From: Clostridium sp. CF012
Lineage (GTDB): Bacteria; Bacillota; Clostridia; Clostridiales; Clostridiaceae
DNA: 64,000 nucleotides
NCBI RefSeq assembly: GCF_018861755.1
Contig: NZ_JAHLEF010000020.1
Location: forward strand, 23,997-87,996
Reading direction: 5' to 3'
The notes under the pieces: generated by a model
The model's database searches: none
Told to the model about the DNA's origin: nothing
Seen by the model: the letters and a program-made list of their open reading frames with translations, nothing else
Translations under genes and position numbers: made by a program
In this document: positions 19,106 through 27,771 of the stretch, in pieces
Numbering within the stretch: the first letter of the stretch is position 1
How the letters are laid out: every line of letters begins with the position of its first letter

Positions 19106-19831
19106 CTATTCTTTAAGGGTGACATGATATTTAAATTTATCTCCTCTGGCGATGCTTACAGTATATTCTATAACTTCGCCTTGTTCGTAAGTAAAACGTT
19201 CAATTTTTAGGCTTGGAATCTTTTTAGATATTTTTAAATGACTCGCCTCATTTTCATTAGTCATTACAGGCTCGAAGTATTCTTCAGCCATAGTAAATTT
19301 TGCATTGAATCTTTTAGAAAATATGTCATACATTGCTTTACTCTCCAGATCAAACTTTGTTATACCTGGAAATCTGTTATATGGTATATAGCTTGTTTCT
19401 ATAATCATTGGAACATCATCTGCAAGCCTGAGTCTTGTAAACTTATAAATCGTATCTCCAATCTTCAAATTCATTCTCCCACTAATTTTCTCATTGCATT
19501 CTATTATCTCAAAGCTTAAAACCTTTGAAGTGGGATTTCTAGAATTCCTTTTCATTTCTTCAGTAAAACTATAAAACTTTAAAAGATCCTGTTTCATCCT
19601 CTTTGGCAGCACAAATGTGCCTTTACCATGAACCTTATATATATACCCTTCGCTTTCTAGCTCCAACAATGCCTGCCTTACTGTAGATCTGCTCACATCA
19701 TATTTTTCACAAAAATCTCTTTCTGATAGTAACTTATCTCTTTCTTTCATGCACTCTTCAATGTCTTTAATAACAATATCCATCAGTTGTACATATAAAG
19801 GTATTCCGCTATCTTTATCTATAGATTTCAT
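19106..19831 (-). CDS. GntR/HutC-family repressor with UTRA domain
   Basis: 241 residues. N-terminal winged HTH (about 8-75, with SRSTVRQALLELESEGYIY and the wing KVHGKGTFV) and a C-terminal UTRA ligand domain that in relatives binds phosphosugars. It heads the PTS/tagatose operon and is predicted to repress it until galactosamine-6-phosphate, tagatose-6-phosphate or a similar metabolite binds. A matching operator, GTGGT-N4-ACCAC, lies at 19881-19894 just downstream of its own -10 box. Confidence 0.9.
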   Translation of the reverse strand: MKSIDKDSGIPLYVQLMDIVIKDIEECMKERDKLLSERDFCEKYDVSRSTVRQALLELESEGYIYKVHGKGTFVLPKRMKQDLLKFYSFTEEMKRNSRNPTSKVLSFEIIECNEKISGRMNLKIGDTIYKFTRLRLADDVPMIIETSYIPYNRFPGITKFDLESKAMYDIFSKRFNAKFTMAEEYFEPVMTNENEASHLKISKKIPSLKIERFTYEQGEVIEYTVSIARGDKFKYHVTLKE

Positions 19832-19880
19832 GTATTCCCCTTATCCATTTTATTTTAAAGTAAACCGTTACACTGTTCAT

Positions 19881-19894
19881 GTGGTTCGTACCAC
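19881..19894. promoter_or_regulatory. GntR-type operator (AGTGGT-N4-ACCAC)
   Basis: GTGGTTCGTACCAC is a perfect 5-bp-arm palindrome and fits the HutC-subfamily consensus known for DasR/NagR dre sites. It lies about 12 nt downstream of a minus-strand TATAAT (19911-19906), so a bound repressor would cover the transcription start. Confidence 0.65.
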
Positions 19895-19905
19895 TTTCTA
19901 TTAAT

Positions 19906-19911
19906 ATTATA
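19906..19911 (-). promoter_or_regulatory. -10 box of the GntR-led PTS operon
   Basis: Minus-strand TATAAT within AAAATATAATATTAATAG. No convincing -35 hexamer at 17 bp. The position relative to the palindrome supports it as the operon promoter. The rest of 19912-20241 shows only a 22-codon ATG ORF (20018) of no recognisable family. Confidence 0.45.
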
Positions 19912-20241
19912 TTTTATTCCTATATTTAACTTATATGCTAAATTATTATAATAAATATTATACTCCCTTATCAGTAAACATTGCTCCTTGATTCCACGCA
20001 ATAATAAAGAAAAATATATGACGGTATCTGCGGAAGAATTAAGAAGAAAGGATATAAAGAAAGTTATTTTGGGGAGGGGGAAGTTCTAAATACTAAAAGT
20101 AAAAAATTTATATTAAAAGAAAATAAAGAATAAAATCATAAAAAGTATGGTAAAATTGTAATTAAAATCATTGTTGCTTTTTTAAAACATAGCGTTTGGG
20201 AAATTGAAAGACCATAGATATGTTAAGGCTTCGTTCAACTG

Positions 20242-20349
20242 GAGTGTATTTGAAATTGAGCGTAAAAACTTAAAATATTAATAATTAATTAATGTCTGTT
20301 TTGTTTTTACAGGCATTAATTAAAAACGTGCTCAACTTCAAATACACTT
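20242..20349. repeat. Nested inverted repeat (MITE-like or structured element)
   Basis: Outer arms (20242-20261 and 20330-20349) match at 18 of 20 positions (left starts GAGTGTATTTGAA, ends TTGAGC). Inside them a second pair, TTAATTAATGTCTG (20285-20298) and CAGGCATTAATTAA (20310-20323), matches at 13 of 14. The whole can fold as one 108-nt cruciform or RNA hairpin. No transposase is nearby. It lies 46 bp upstream of the acetyltransferase start. Confidence 0.6.
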
Positions 20350-20394
20350 CTAAGTGTTATGCGACATTAGATTTAAAAAATGGAGGTTATACAA

Positions 20395-21030
20395 ATGTGG
20401 ATATGGCCAGAAAAAAACAATTTTGAAGGAAATAGGGTTAGAATTGGAATTTTAAATCCAAAGCTACATTATGAGGATTTGTATGAAATGGCTATTAGTT
20501 CAAATGATGAAGATAATAGTATTTTTAGATATATGGCATTCGGACCATTTATCAATAAAAATGAAATGAGTTTATGGTTAGAAAAACAATCGACTATGGG
20601 CGATAGAAATGTTTATAGTATTTATAGTAAAAGACTGAAGAAATATGTTGGAATGTATTCAATCATTAATATTGATGAAAAAAATGGTAGAGTGGAGTTG
20701 GGGAGTATATGGTACGGTAAAGAAGCTCAAAGAACAGAAATAAATACAGAGACAACATATTTAATGTTAAAGTATTTATTTGAAGATTTAAAATATAGAA
20801 GAATAGAATGGAAATGTGATAATAAAAATAATGCTAGTAAAAATGCTGCAACGAGATTAGGATTTGTTTATGAGGGACTATTTAGAAAACATATGATTGT
20901 TAAAGATAAAAATAGAGATACTTCATGGTATTCAATAATAGATGATGAATGGGATGAAGTTAAAAAAACTTATATAAACAATATTTTTAAGAAATATGGG
21001 AATAGACTGAATATTAAAGAAAATTTGTAA
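20395..21030 (+). CDS. GNAT N-acetyltransferase, RimJ/RimL-like
   Basis: 211 residues from ATG 20395 (MWIWPEKNNFEGNRVRIGIL), chosen because GGAGG lies 8 nt upstream; an ATG at 20380 sits on top of that site. The Acetyltransf_3 pattern is visible: YSIYSKRLKKYVGMYSI, LGSIWYGKEAQRTEINTE and the terminal KNAATRLGFVYEGLFRKHM. Probably acetylates a protein N-terminus or small amine using acetyl-CoA. Monocistronic, preceded by the nested palindrome. Confidence 0.8.
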   Translation: MWIWPEKNNFEGNRVRIGILNPKLHYEDLYEMAISSNDEDNSIFRYMAFGPFINKNEMSLWLEKQSTMGDRNVYSIYSKRLKKYVGMYSIINIDEKNGRVELGSIWYGKEAQRTEINTETTYLMLKYLFEDLKYRRIEWKCDNKNNASKNAATRLGFVYEGLFRKHMIVKDKNRDTSWYSIIDDEWDEVKKTYINNIFKKYGNRLNIKENL

Positions 21031-21212
21031 ACAGCAAGGGAGTTCAATCGTGAATATAGGCAAATTTATCATGAGGAATCTAGATGGAAAAATACGGAGA
21101 TGAAGATTTTTAGATAGCAGAAGATTTATATGCCAAAGAGAGAGACTATTTTGTTACATTGCAAGACGCTTCAAATGCTTCAAATAGGTTAGAAGACTAT
21201 ATCAACACACTG

Positions 21213-21240
21213 AACCTCATAGAGGTTGTTTTTTATTTAT
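21213..21240 (+). terminator. Terminator after a decayed region
   Basis: AACCTC-atag-AGGTT followed by GTTTTTTATTT on the plus strand. The preceding 21090-21240 contains a short open stretch reading AEDLYAKERDYFVTLQDASN in one frame without a start, probably the tail of a lost gene. Confidence 0.6.
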
Positions 21241-21318
21241 TACCTTTTTATAGTAGGATTAAGATGTCATAAATCATACCTTGATATCGGGTACATCAAC
21301 ATATGTGTTAAATGGTAA

Positions 21319-21864
21319 CTAATGCTTTAGGGACAGGGTAGCAACTGGAATATTTACAAGCTTACCATCTATGCGCTTACTTTCCATTAATGTAATATTA
21401 TTAATAGGAATTATCACATTTTCTATAGATATTAAGTTTTCAAGTTCATCTATTGGCTTTTTTAATATAATATTCCTTCCCAAAGTTATATGAGGTTTAA
21501 GTGGTTTTTCATCAAATGCTATTTTTTCACGCTTAAGTGTAATACATAATTCTTCATAGATTCTCATTAAGTCTTCACTATTATTTATACCTATCCATAG
21601 AATATTGGAATCTCCTTTTTTAAAGCTTCCGAGTGTATCTAAGGTAATGCTAAAAGGATCATGTTTTGATGCACATTCTTGCAAAGCATTAAGTAATTTC
21701 GGAATATTGGATTCCTCTAGTTCACCGATATACTGTAGAGTCAAATGGAAATTATCAATATCGGTGAGTCGCCCTTTAGTGAAGTATCTTTCTAATTTGT
21801 TTTTTATATGTAAAAGGTAAGATTTTATACTTTTTTCAAAATCGATAGCAATAAATATTCTTAT
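21319..21864 (-). CDS. thpR: RNA 2',3'-cyclic phosphodiesterase (ThpR/LigT), apparent ATA start
   Basis: 181 residues if translation begins at ATA 21864. The protein has the two required HxTL motifs of the 2H phosphoesterase family: HLTLQYIGEL (about 42-51) and PHITLGR. The first motif is upstream of the earliest ATG-type start in this frame, so a start near 21740 would remove half the active site. The extended frame reads IRIFIAIDFEKSIKSYLL, exactly where relatives have MRxFIAI; the Met codon is ATA here. AGGAGG (21879-21874) is 9 nt before ATA and only 3 nt before an ATT. Either a rare non-AUG start or a start-codon mutation. Hydrolyses 2',3'-cyclic phosphate RNA ends in relatives. Confidence 0.8.
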   Translation of the reverse strand: MRIFIAIDFEKSIKSYLLHIKNKLERYFTKGRLTDIDNFHLTLQYIGELEESNIPKLLNALQECASKHDPFSITLDTLGSFKKGDSNILWIGINNSEDLMRIYEELCITLKREKIAFDEKPLKPHITLGRNIILKKPIDELENLISIENVIIPINNITLMESKRIDGKLVNIPVATLSLKH

Positions 21865-22310
21865 TTTAATCAGCCTCCTATAAAAAATATGTTAGAAGTA
21901 TGTTCCAATAATAACTCAGTGACAAGATGAAAACCTAATTAAATGTTACGATGATTAGTTTGACCAATAAATCTGAATTTATGTTATATATAACCATGTT
22001 GATATACTGAAATTTATGCTTATTTTATGAAGCACTTTATATGAAACTACTTTTAACTAACTCTACTTTCAATTAATTTAACCAACATTTTTTTACGAAA
22101 AAAAGCACCTATCAAATTGAATTACAACTTGACTGATGTTATTTACAGCTTAAGTTTCAGGAGTTCAGTAAAAAAAGTAATTATTCGGATTCAATGTTTT
22201 CTCGTTGTGAGATCGAAGAAAATGTGGTAATATTTCCTTATTATATTAAACCATCAAGTTATTTAACGGTACAGGAATTTCAACAAATAAATATTAAGGA
22301 GTGAAGTTTT

Positions 22311-22664
22311 ATGGGTGAAATTAAAGAGTCTAAAAACAAACTAACTGTTATAGTTGATGAAAAGTATTTCCGTATTGTCGTCGCTAATCCTATGGATGAC
22401 TTTTTTATTGGTGCTATAAACTATTTAGTATATAAAGGGAAATCCTGTGAGTTTCTTGGTTTTAATGTATTGAATGGACACGTTGTATTAATTGACGGTA
22501 TTAAATATTGCACCAATGGCACAAACGTATTCACTGATTGGGGACTACTACATAGGGCGGAATTTTTAATAGTTGCAGATTTAGATCATGATTATAGAGA
22601 AAACAGGTTTGAAAAAAGGACAAAAGAAATAATAGATATACTTTACAATAAAATATTTAAATAG
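22311..22664 (+). CDS. Hypothetical protein, 117 residues
   Basis: Not recognised. Soluble-looking alpha/beta sequence beginning MGEIKESKNKLTVIVDEKYF, with YLVYKGKSCEFLGFN and a Lys-rich C-terminal helix. AAGGAG lies 9 nt before ATG. The 420 bp upstream (21890-22310) have no convincing gene. Downstream at 22667-22757 a short open stretch (WLLEAPVFKYMRDDKSPKDC) ends at a stop before a terminator and may be a gene remnant. Confidence 0.5.
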   Translation: MGEIKESKNKLTVIVDEKYFRIVVANPMDDFFIGAINYLVYKGKSCEFLGFNVLNGHVVLIDGIKYCTNGTNVFTDWGLLHRAEFLIVADLDHDYRENRFEKRTKEIIDILYNKIFK

Positions 22665-22772
22665 AATGTGGACCAAATCAGCAAATGGTTACTTGAGGCG
22701 CCTGTATTTAAATATATGAGGGATGATAAATCACCTAAAGATTGTATCACAAAATAATCCTTTCAATAATAA

Positions 22773-22810
22773 AAATAAGACTCAGTATATTTCTATACTA
22801 AGCCTTATTT
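22773..22810. terminator. Bidirectional terminator
   Basis: AAATAAGACTCAGTATA pairs with TATACTAAGCCTTATTT (three mismatches), loop TTTC. It separates the hypothetical gene from the end of the minus-strand transporter cluster. Confidence 0.65.
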
Positions 22811-22855
22811 CTAAATCAATTTAAAGTTATATTTATAATATTGTCCAAGTCATAG

Positions 22856-23623
22856 TTACCCTATTTCAATGATTCTATCAGAAAATATAATCCTTCCGTC
22901 CTCTAGAGTAGTAATTTCCCCTAGATACCCATCAATACAGTTTATCCCTGTTTTACTGTTTAAATTTCTTGTTTTATCTACAAGAGCTACTGTTCCTTCA
23001 AATAAAAAAGCAATAGTATCACTCATTGAGAAAGCGTCTTCTTTCTCATGGGTGATCATAATTATTGTTATACTAAACTTCTTTTGAATCTTCATTATAT
23101 AAGCCTTAACATAATTTTTTAGATTATTGTCTAGGCCAGTAAAGGGCTCATCCAGCAAAAGCACCTTAGGATCTACAGCTAAAGCTCTCATTAATGCCAC
23201 TAGCTGCTCCTGTCCTCCCGAGAGTTCATGAGGATATTTTTTCATATGCTCTTCCATATTAAAAAATTCCGTAAGAGAGTTCACCTTTTCTCTAATCCCT
23301 TCTTTAGTTACCTTCCTCATTTTAAGGCCAAACTCCACATTTTCTCTTATAGTCATATGTGGAAATAGTAGTTTAGCTTGATGTACCATGACTATATTTC
23401 TTTTTTCAATAGGTACATCATTTATAATATTACCATCTACTAAAACAGTGCCTCTTTTAGGAAGTAGAGCCCCTGTTATAATTTTAAAAATCGTAGTCTT
23501 TCCCACTCCACTTGGACCTAAAATAGAAAAAAACTCACCATTTTCAATAATTAAATTTATATCTTTTAAGATTTTATTTTTTCCAATAGAAAAATCTATA
23601 CCCTTTAATTCTATTTTACTCAT
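22856..23623 (-). CDS. ABC transporter ATPase, YnjD-like
   Basis: 255 residues. Walker A GPSGVGKTT (about 36-44), Q-loop, signature LSGGQEQ, Walker B LLLDEP and the switch His in MITHEKEDA. The spermidine/thiamine/iron (PotA/ThiQ-like) class of importers is closest by eye. Energises the two permeases immediately upstream (23633, 24418). The equivalent E. coli gene order is ynjB-ynjC-ynjD after ydjXYZ, which is the order here. Last gene of the cluster. Substrate unknown. Confidence 0.85.
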   Translation of the reverse strand: MSKIELKGIDFSIGKNKILKDINLIIENGEFFSILGPSGVGKTTIFKIITGALLPKRGTVLVDGNIINDVPIEKRNIVMVHQAKLLFPHMTIRENVEFGLKMRKVTKEGIREKVNSLTEFFNMEEHMKKYPHELSGGQEQLVALMRALAVDPKVLLLDEPFTGLDNNLKNYVKAYIMKIQKKFSITIIMITHEKEDAFSMSDTIAFLFEGTVALVDKTRNLNSKTGINCIDGYLGEITTLEDGRIIFSDRIIEIG

Positions 23624-23632
23624 ATCTATACC

Positions 23633-24418
23633 TCATGATGAACTCTTCTTTCTTGCTATATTTTTACCGATTAATGATGTTAATATCATTACAACCACTC
23701 CATAGAATATATACATTAAGGTATATACTGCTGAAATGTTTCTATTAGAATTAGTTATATAAGGAGTCATAATCATAGAAAAATTAACATGGTTGTTATT
23801 ACCAATGAATAAATTAATAAAATATTGAGAATAAGAAATAATAAAAGCCATGACAAAGGATCCCATATATCCTTGAATATATATTGGTATATTTATATAT
23901 TTGAAGGCTTGCCAGAAGGAGGCTCCTAGTCCTCTAGCTGTTAATTCCTCCTCTATACCCCAAACTGTATAATAGGAATAAGTCATTTTAAAAGCATAGG
24001 GCAGTGAAAAATAAATATGTAAAATCAAAAGTGCAAAAGTTGAAGAGAAGGGACTTTTCAAAAACAATTTATGGCTTCCTAAACATACACTTATTACTGG
24101 CAGTAGCATTGGTAAATAAAAAATGCTTTCTAAAGCAATCTTAGCTTTTAGATTTGTTGAAATCAAAAATCTGGATACCATTATACTGCTAATCGTGGCT
24201 ACTAGTGCCACTTCCATGGAGAAAATCACTGATTTTATTCCAATATACCAATCCTCTGAAGTGAAAAAATACTGAAACCCAGCTAGGGTAAAGGAATTTG
24301 GTAATATATCTGTAGCTCTCCAATTACTAAAAAAGGCCCAAATGACCATTGATAGAATTGGTAATATAAGAAAAGTGATAATTATAAATAATATTGCTCT
24401 ATAAAAGAATTTCTTCAT
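23633..24418 (-). CDS. ABC transporter permease (C-terminal half of YnjC)
   Basis: 261 residues, about six TM segments, with an EAA-type cytoplasmic loop (LTARGLGASFWQAFKYINIP). GGGGAG precedes the ATG, and the start shares one base with the preceding stop (TAATG), so the two permeases are made in equal amounts. In E. coli YnjC is a single fused protein of about twice this size; here the halves are separate. Confidence 0.82.
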   Translation of the reverse strand: MKKFFYRAILFIIITFLILPILSMVIWAFFSNWRATDILPNSFTLAGFQYFFTSEDWYIGIKSVIFSMEVALVATISSIMVSRFLISTNLKAKIALESIFYLPMLLPVISVCLGSHKLFLKSPFSSTFALLILHIYFSLPYAFKMTYSYYTVWGIEEELTARGLGASFWQAFKYINIPIYIQGYMGSFVMAFIISYSQYFINLFIGNNNHVNFSMIMTPYITNSNRNISAVYTLMYIFYGVVVMILTSLIGKNIARKKSSS

Positions 24419-25284
24419 TATAATATCTCCCCTTCTCCATGTCCCTTTATCATATTATAATATAAAAAACATAACACAATAGAAATTATAATCATAATCA
24501 TATTTATAGCCATACCATAAATTCTATTAGATAGGTCAGAATTCAAATACGTCTTGTAGGCATATACTCCTATGGAAATAGGATTTGATGGTCCAAGATA
24601 ATAATATCCTTCATAGGTAAACATATTAAAGTTAAAAATTATTAGAAAGGAAGTTACTATGGACCTTTTTGCTAAGGGTAATAGGATTTTTAATATATAT
24701 TTAAATCTAGTGCAGCCTAAATTCTGAGCTACAAAGCTATAAGTTTTATCTGCTTTCATAAAAATTGGTGCCACACAAAAGGCTACAAAAGGCAATCCCT
24801 TGAATATATTCAAAAGTATTACACCTACCCCATTGGAATTATAAATAAAATTAACATTAGCCTGTGAAATTCCTAGGGTGGAAATAATATGATATAGTAA
24901 GCCCTTATCGCTAAAGGTATTATAAATTAAGGTGGCTGCAGCTACATAGGATAGTAATACGGGTAATTTATATAGGAGACTCACAAAACTATTCGACCAC
25001 CTTGACAGGTAGTAGCCAGTGTAAACACCTAGAATAGTAGCTAATATTGCAGATATAAATCCTACTTTAGCACTAAAATATAGGCTTTTTAGGAAAACTG
25101 AATCTGTAAATAAATTCACATAATACTTAAATGTAAAATTATTAAAGGAAAGCTCAGGAATATATCCTAAGCTTTCTATAAAAGTATTTATAATAACATA
25201 TACAGTAACTATAACTATTATTGATAATGCAGGTAAAATTAGTAATAGCCCTTGAATTCTTTTCTTTTGAACATTATTTATCAA
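24418..25284 (-). CDS. ABC transporter permease (N-terminal half of YnjC)
   Basis: 288 residues with an N-terminal signal-anchor and about six TM segments; EAA-like loop QNLGCTRFKYILKILLPLAK. Its start overlaps the binding-protein gene by 11 nt. Partner of the 23633 permease in one importer. Confidence 0.82.
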   Translation of the reverse strand: MINNVQKKRIQGLLLILPALSIIVIVTVYVIINTFIESLGYIPELSFNNFTFKYYVNLFTDSVFLKSLYFSAKVGFISAILATILGVYTGYYLSRWSNSFVSLLYKLPVLLSYVAAATLIYNTFSDKGLLYHIISTLGISQANVNFIYNSNGVGVILLNIFKGLPFVAFCVAPIFMKADKTYSFVAQNLGCTRFKYILKILLPLAKRSIVTSFLIIFNFNMFTYEGYYYLGPSNPISIGVYAYKTYLNSDLSNRIYGMAINMIMIIISIVLCFLYYNMIKGHGEGEIL

Positions 25285-26482
25285 AAAGAATCACGTCCTC
25301 CCATATCTTTTCGATTATAACTACTAAATCTGCTTTAAGCTCAGGCTTCTGATGCTTTGAAAGCTCTTCATATTTTAAAATTGAACTTTCATATTCCGCT
25401 GCTGGAGTTAGAGTTTTATCCAGGGCTGCTTGCTCCTCTGAGGATAATTTTTCATACTTTATTGATGGTAAGTCTGCCCACCCTTCTAAGTTTGCCTTAG
25501 ATATTTGCATTGCTGGTGATAGTGCAGCATTAATTACCTTCAAAGCCCCTTCAATATTTGGCGCGTTACCTGCTATTGCTAAATAATGGGTATTGAATGG
25601 TGTTCCTTTATCCCATACAGCAGTTTTAGTAGTTGAAGGCCAACTTTTACTTTTAACCATGCTTAAGGCTTTGTTTGCAGTATAATCCATTGTAATATCT
25701 ATTTCTCCATCTTTATATAAGTTATCTAGTTGAGAGGAATCTGAAGGGTATACCTCTCCTTTTTTCCATAGATAAGGCTCAAGCTCCTTAAAATATTCTA
25801 AGGCTGGAGTAATAGCTTTCTTAACCGTATCGTAGTTAGGGTCTAAATCTTTTAACTTATCATAACCAACTATATCATATAATACTGTTCTAATGAAAGC
25901 TGAACCCGAAAAATCACTAGCTTGAGGATATGTAAACCGCCCTGGGTTATTTAATACATACTCTTTAAGACTTTGTGAATTAGTAGGTATGGACTTAACC
26001 TTTTCACTATCATAGTTTAGTATAAATTGAGCAGTTCCAAAAGGTGCTTCATATCCCTCTGTAGCATAACCAAAATCAGTAATTGCCGAGGCTCCTTCTA
26101 AATCATAATACTTTTTTGCATTTTCTAAAGTATTTAAAAATGGTCCATGTAAAAGATTATTTTTCTTTGCATAGTAAAAATTTTCACCATTAATCCAAAT
26201 CACATCAATTGATCCAGTTTTAGTTGAACTTTTTTCATCCGTAAGTTTTAATAAAATTTCATCAATATTCATTGGGACACGCTTAAGCGTTACATTATAA
26301 TTTTCTTTTACATATTTACCTAATTCATTATCAATCCAAGAATTAACTCTTTCATTTCCACCCCAACCATAGAGAGTTACCGTTTTATTTTCCTTTGCCT
26401 TATTTCCACAACCTGAAAAAACAACCATGGAAATCATTAATGTAAAGACTAAAACAACCCATATTAGCTTCTTATTTTTCAT
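25274..26482 (-). CDS. ABC transporter substrate-binding lipoprotein, YnjB-like
   Basis: 402 residues. Signal peptide with lipobox FSGC (Cys25 region) anchors it outside the membrane. Type-2 periplasmic-binding fold features: TLYGWGGNERVNSWID near the start, then DVIWINGENFYYAKK and GTAQFILNYDS. Related to the YnjB/thiamine-iron-type binding proteins. It precedes two permeases and an ATPase, completing an importer. The ligand is unknown; no metal motif is obvious. Confidence 0.83.
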   Translation of the reverse strand: MKNKKLIWVVLVFTLMISMVVFSGCGNKAKENKTVTLYGWGGNERVNSWIDNELGKYVKENYNVTLKRVPMNIDEILLKLTDEKSSTKTGSIDVIWINGENFYYAKKNNLLHGPFLNTLENAKKYYDLEGASAITDFGYATEGYEAPFGTAQFILNYDSEKVKSIPTNSQSLKEYVLNNPGRFTYPQASDFSGSAFIRTVLYDIVGYDKLKDLDPNYDTVKKAITPALEYFKELEPYLWKKGEVYPSDSSQLDNLYKDGEIDITMDYTANKALSMVKSKSWPSTTKTAVWDKGTPFNTHYLAIAGNAPNIEGALKVINAALSPAMQISKANLEGWADLPSIKYEKLSSEEQAALDKTLTPAAEYESSILKYEELSKHQKPELKADLVVIIEKIWEDVILFDK

Positions 26483-26565
26483 AATTACCCCCTAAAAACT
26501 TAATAGACATAAATAATCTTTGTATTGCTGTGTATATCATTAAAATGTATTATCCTCAGCTTTTC

Positions 26566-27267
26566 TTATGTATTAGAGAATTCTTCAGTCTCATTTCCAA
26601 GAAATTTTCTTCTAATGAAAAATCCAACTAGAGTTACCACCACTGCCAGTACTCCTGCAATGGAGAAATACTTCCATTTATCTTCACCTGCAGTAAGACC
26701 GGCAGCGCCAATTGTGAAAAATGATACTCCAGGAAACATAAATATAAAGGTATAGAATGTATACTTCCAAAAACCTATATCTGTAACTCCGTATGCAAAG
26801 TTTTGTAGATTATATGGAAAAATTGGCACCATTCTAGTAATCATAAGAACTAACAAATCACTCTTTCCATCCTTAGAAAATAATAATTTTTTTAATATCT
26901 TATTTTTTTCAAGCATTGGTTTAATTGAATCCTTTAAGAAAAATCTTCCCACTATAAAAGCAAGGGAGGCTCCAATTGTTGTTGCAATCAAACAAGAAAA
27001 TATACCAATACAAGGTCCAAACACCATTCCTGCAAAAACAGCAAAGGTAACCCCTGGAAGGGCCAAAGCGACGCACCCTATAATTGTTAGAATTATATAA
27101 ATACCCATGGCCAGTAGCATATTTTCTTCTACAGTATTCTTAAGAAAAGCTAAATTCTCTGTATTTCCTAAGTATTTAGAACATCCGAAATGTCTGTTTA
27201 ATATAAAAATCACAATAATACTTGCTACAAAGATAAATATTTTCACCTTATTTTTATTCTTATTCAC
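26566..27267 (-). CDS. TVP38/TMEM64 (DedA-like) membrane protein, YdjZ-like
   Basis: About 233 residues from GTG 27267 (VNKNKNKVKIFIF), which has GGAGG 5 nt upstream; the frame is open 40 codons further but without a site. Hallmarks of the SNARE-associated/TVP38 domain: LPGVTFAVFAGMVFGPCIG, ATTIGASLAFIVGRFFLKD, and RMVPIFPYNLQNFAYGVTDI. DedA-like proteins move or flip lipids or handle envelope stress (family knowledge). A second TVP38 protein sits at 28484, as in E. coli ydjX/ydjZ. Confidence 0.82.
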   Translation of the reverse strand: MNKNKNKVKIFIFVASIIVIFILNRHFGCSKYLGNTENLAFLKNTVEENMLLAMGIYIILTIIGCVALALPGVTFAVFAGMVFGPCIGIFSCLIATTIGASLAFIVGRFFLKDSIKPMLEKNKILKKLLFSKDGKSDLLVLMITRMVPIFPYNLQNFAYGVTDIGFWKYTFYTFIFMFPGVSFFTIGAAGLTAGEDKWKYFSIAGVLAVVVTLVGFFIRRKFLGNETEEFSNT

Positions 27268-27355
27268 GTGCACCTCCGACCATATACCAATATAGTATAA
27301 CAATGACAGTGGCTCAAAATTTAGTTTTATACACTTAATTTTAAGCCAGTCAATT

Positions 27356-27757
27356 TTATTTATATTTTTTTTGTTTTGATTTATCAAAAATAATAATTAG
27401 AACAGCTCCTAAGATTATTATAATAATTAATACCCAATTGATTATTGAAAAGGGAATTTTATTCATATGAATTCCTTCCCGAATAATTGAAGCAGGCACT
27501 ACCTTTAATCTTTGGAAACCGTAAAGTATAGTGGCATAAATTGTACAAATAAACAAATTAGCAGTGGTAAATATACCACTTAGCTTGATTTCTTTCCTTC
27601 TTGAAATTCTGATTAAAATTACAGATAAAAGGATGAATGTTGCAAAGAATATGTACCCTATATTTACCCGCATTTCAAGCCATTCACTTTTAAAACTTGT
27701 AATTGCAATTACAAGCGCCCATAAAAAACTATTATAAATAATATTTATATATTTCAT
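27356..27757 (-). CDS. Small polytopic membrane protein, unknown
   Basis: 133 residues with four hydrophobic segments and a short basic tail (KSKQKKYK). It lies 14 bp after the YdjY-like stop, so it is in the operon; only a weak RBS is visible. There is no counterpart in E. coli ydjXYZ that I recall. Function not assigned. Confidence 0.65.
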   Translation of the reverse strand: MKYINIIYNSFLWALVIAITSFKSEWLEMRVNIGYIFFATFILLSVILIRISRRKEIKLSGIFTTANLFICTIYATILYGFQRLKVVPASIIREGIHMNKIPFSIINWVLIIIIILGAVLIIIFDKSKQKKYK

Positions 27758-27771
27758 ATAACACCGTTCAA

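Noticed and set aside
20018..20089. Short ORF MTVSAEELRRKDIKKVILGR before the acetyltransferase
   Set aside because: Only about 23 codons, with no RBS and no recognisable family; may be a remnant but cannot be supported as a gene.
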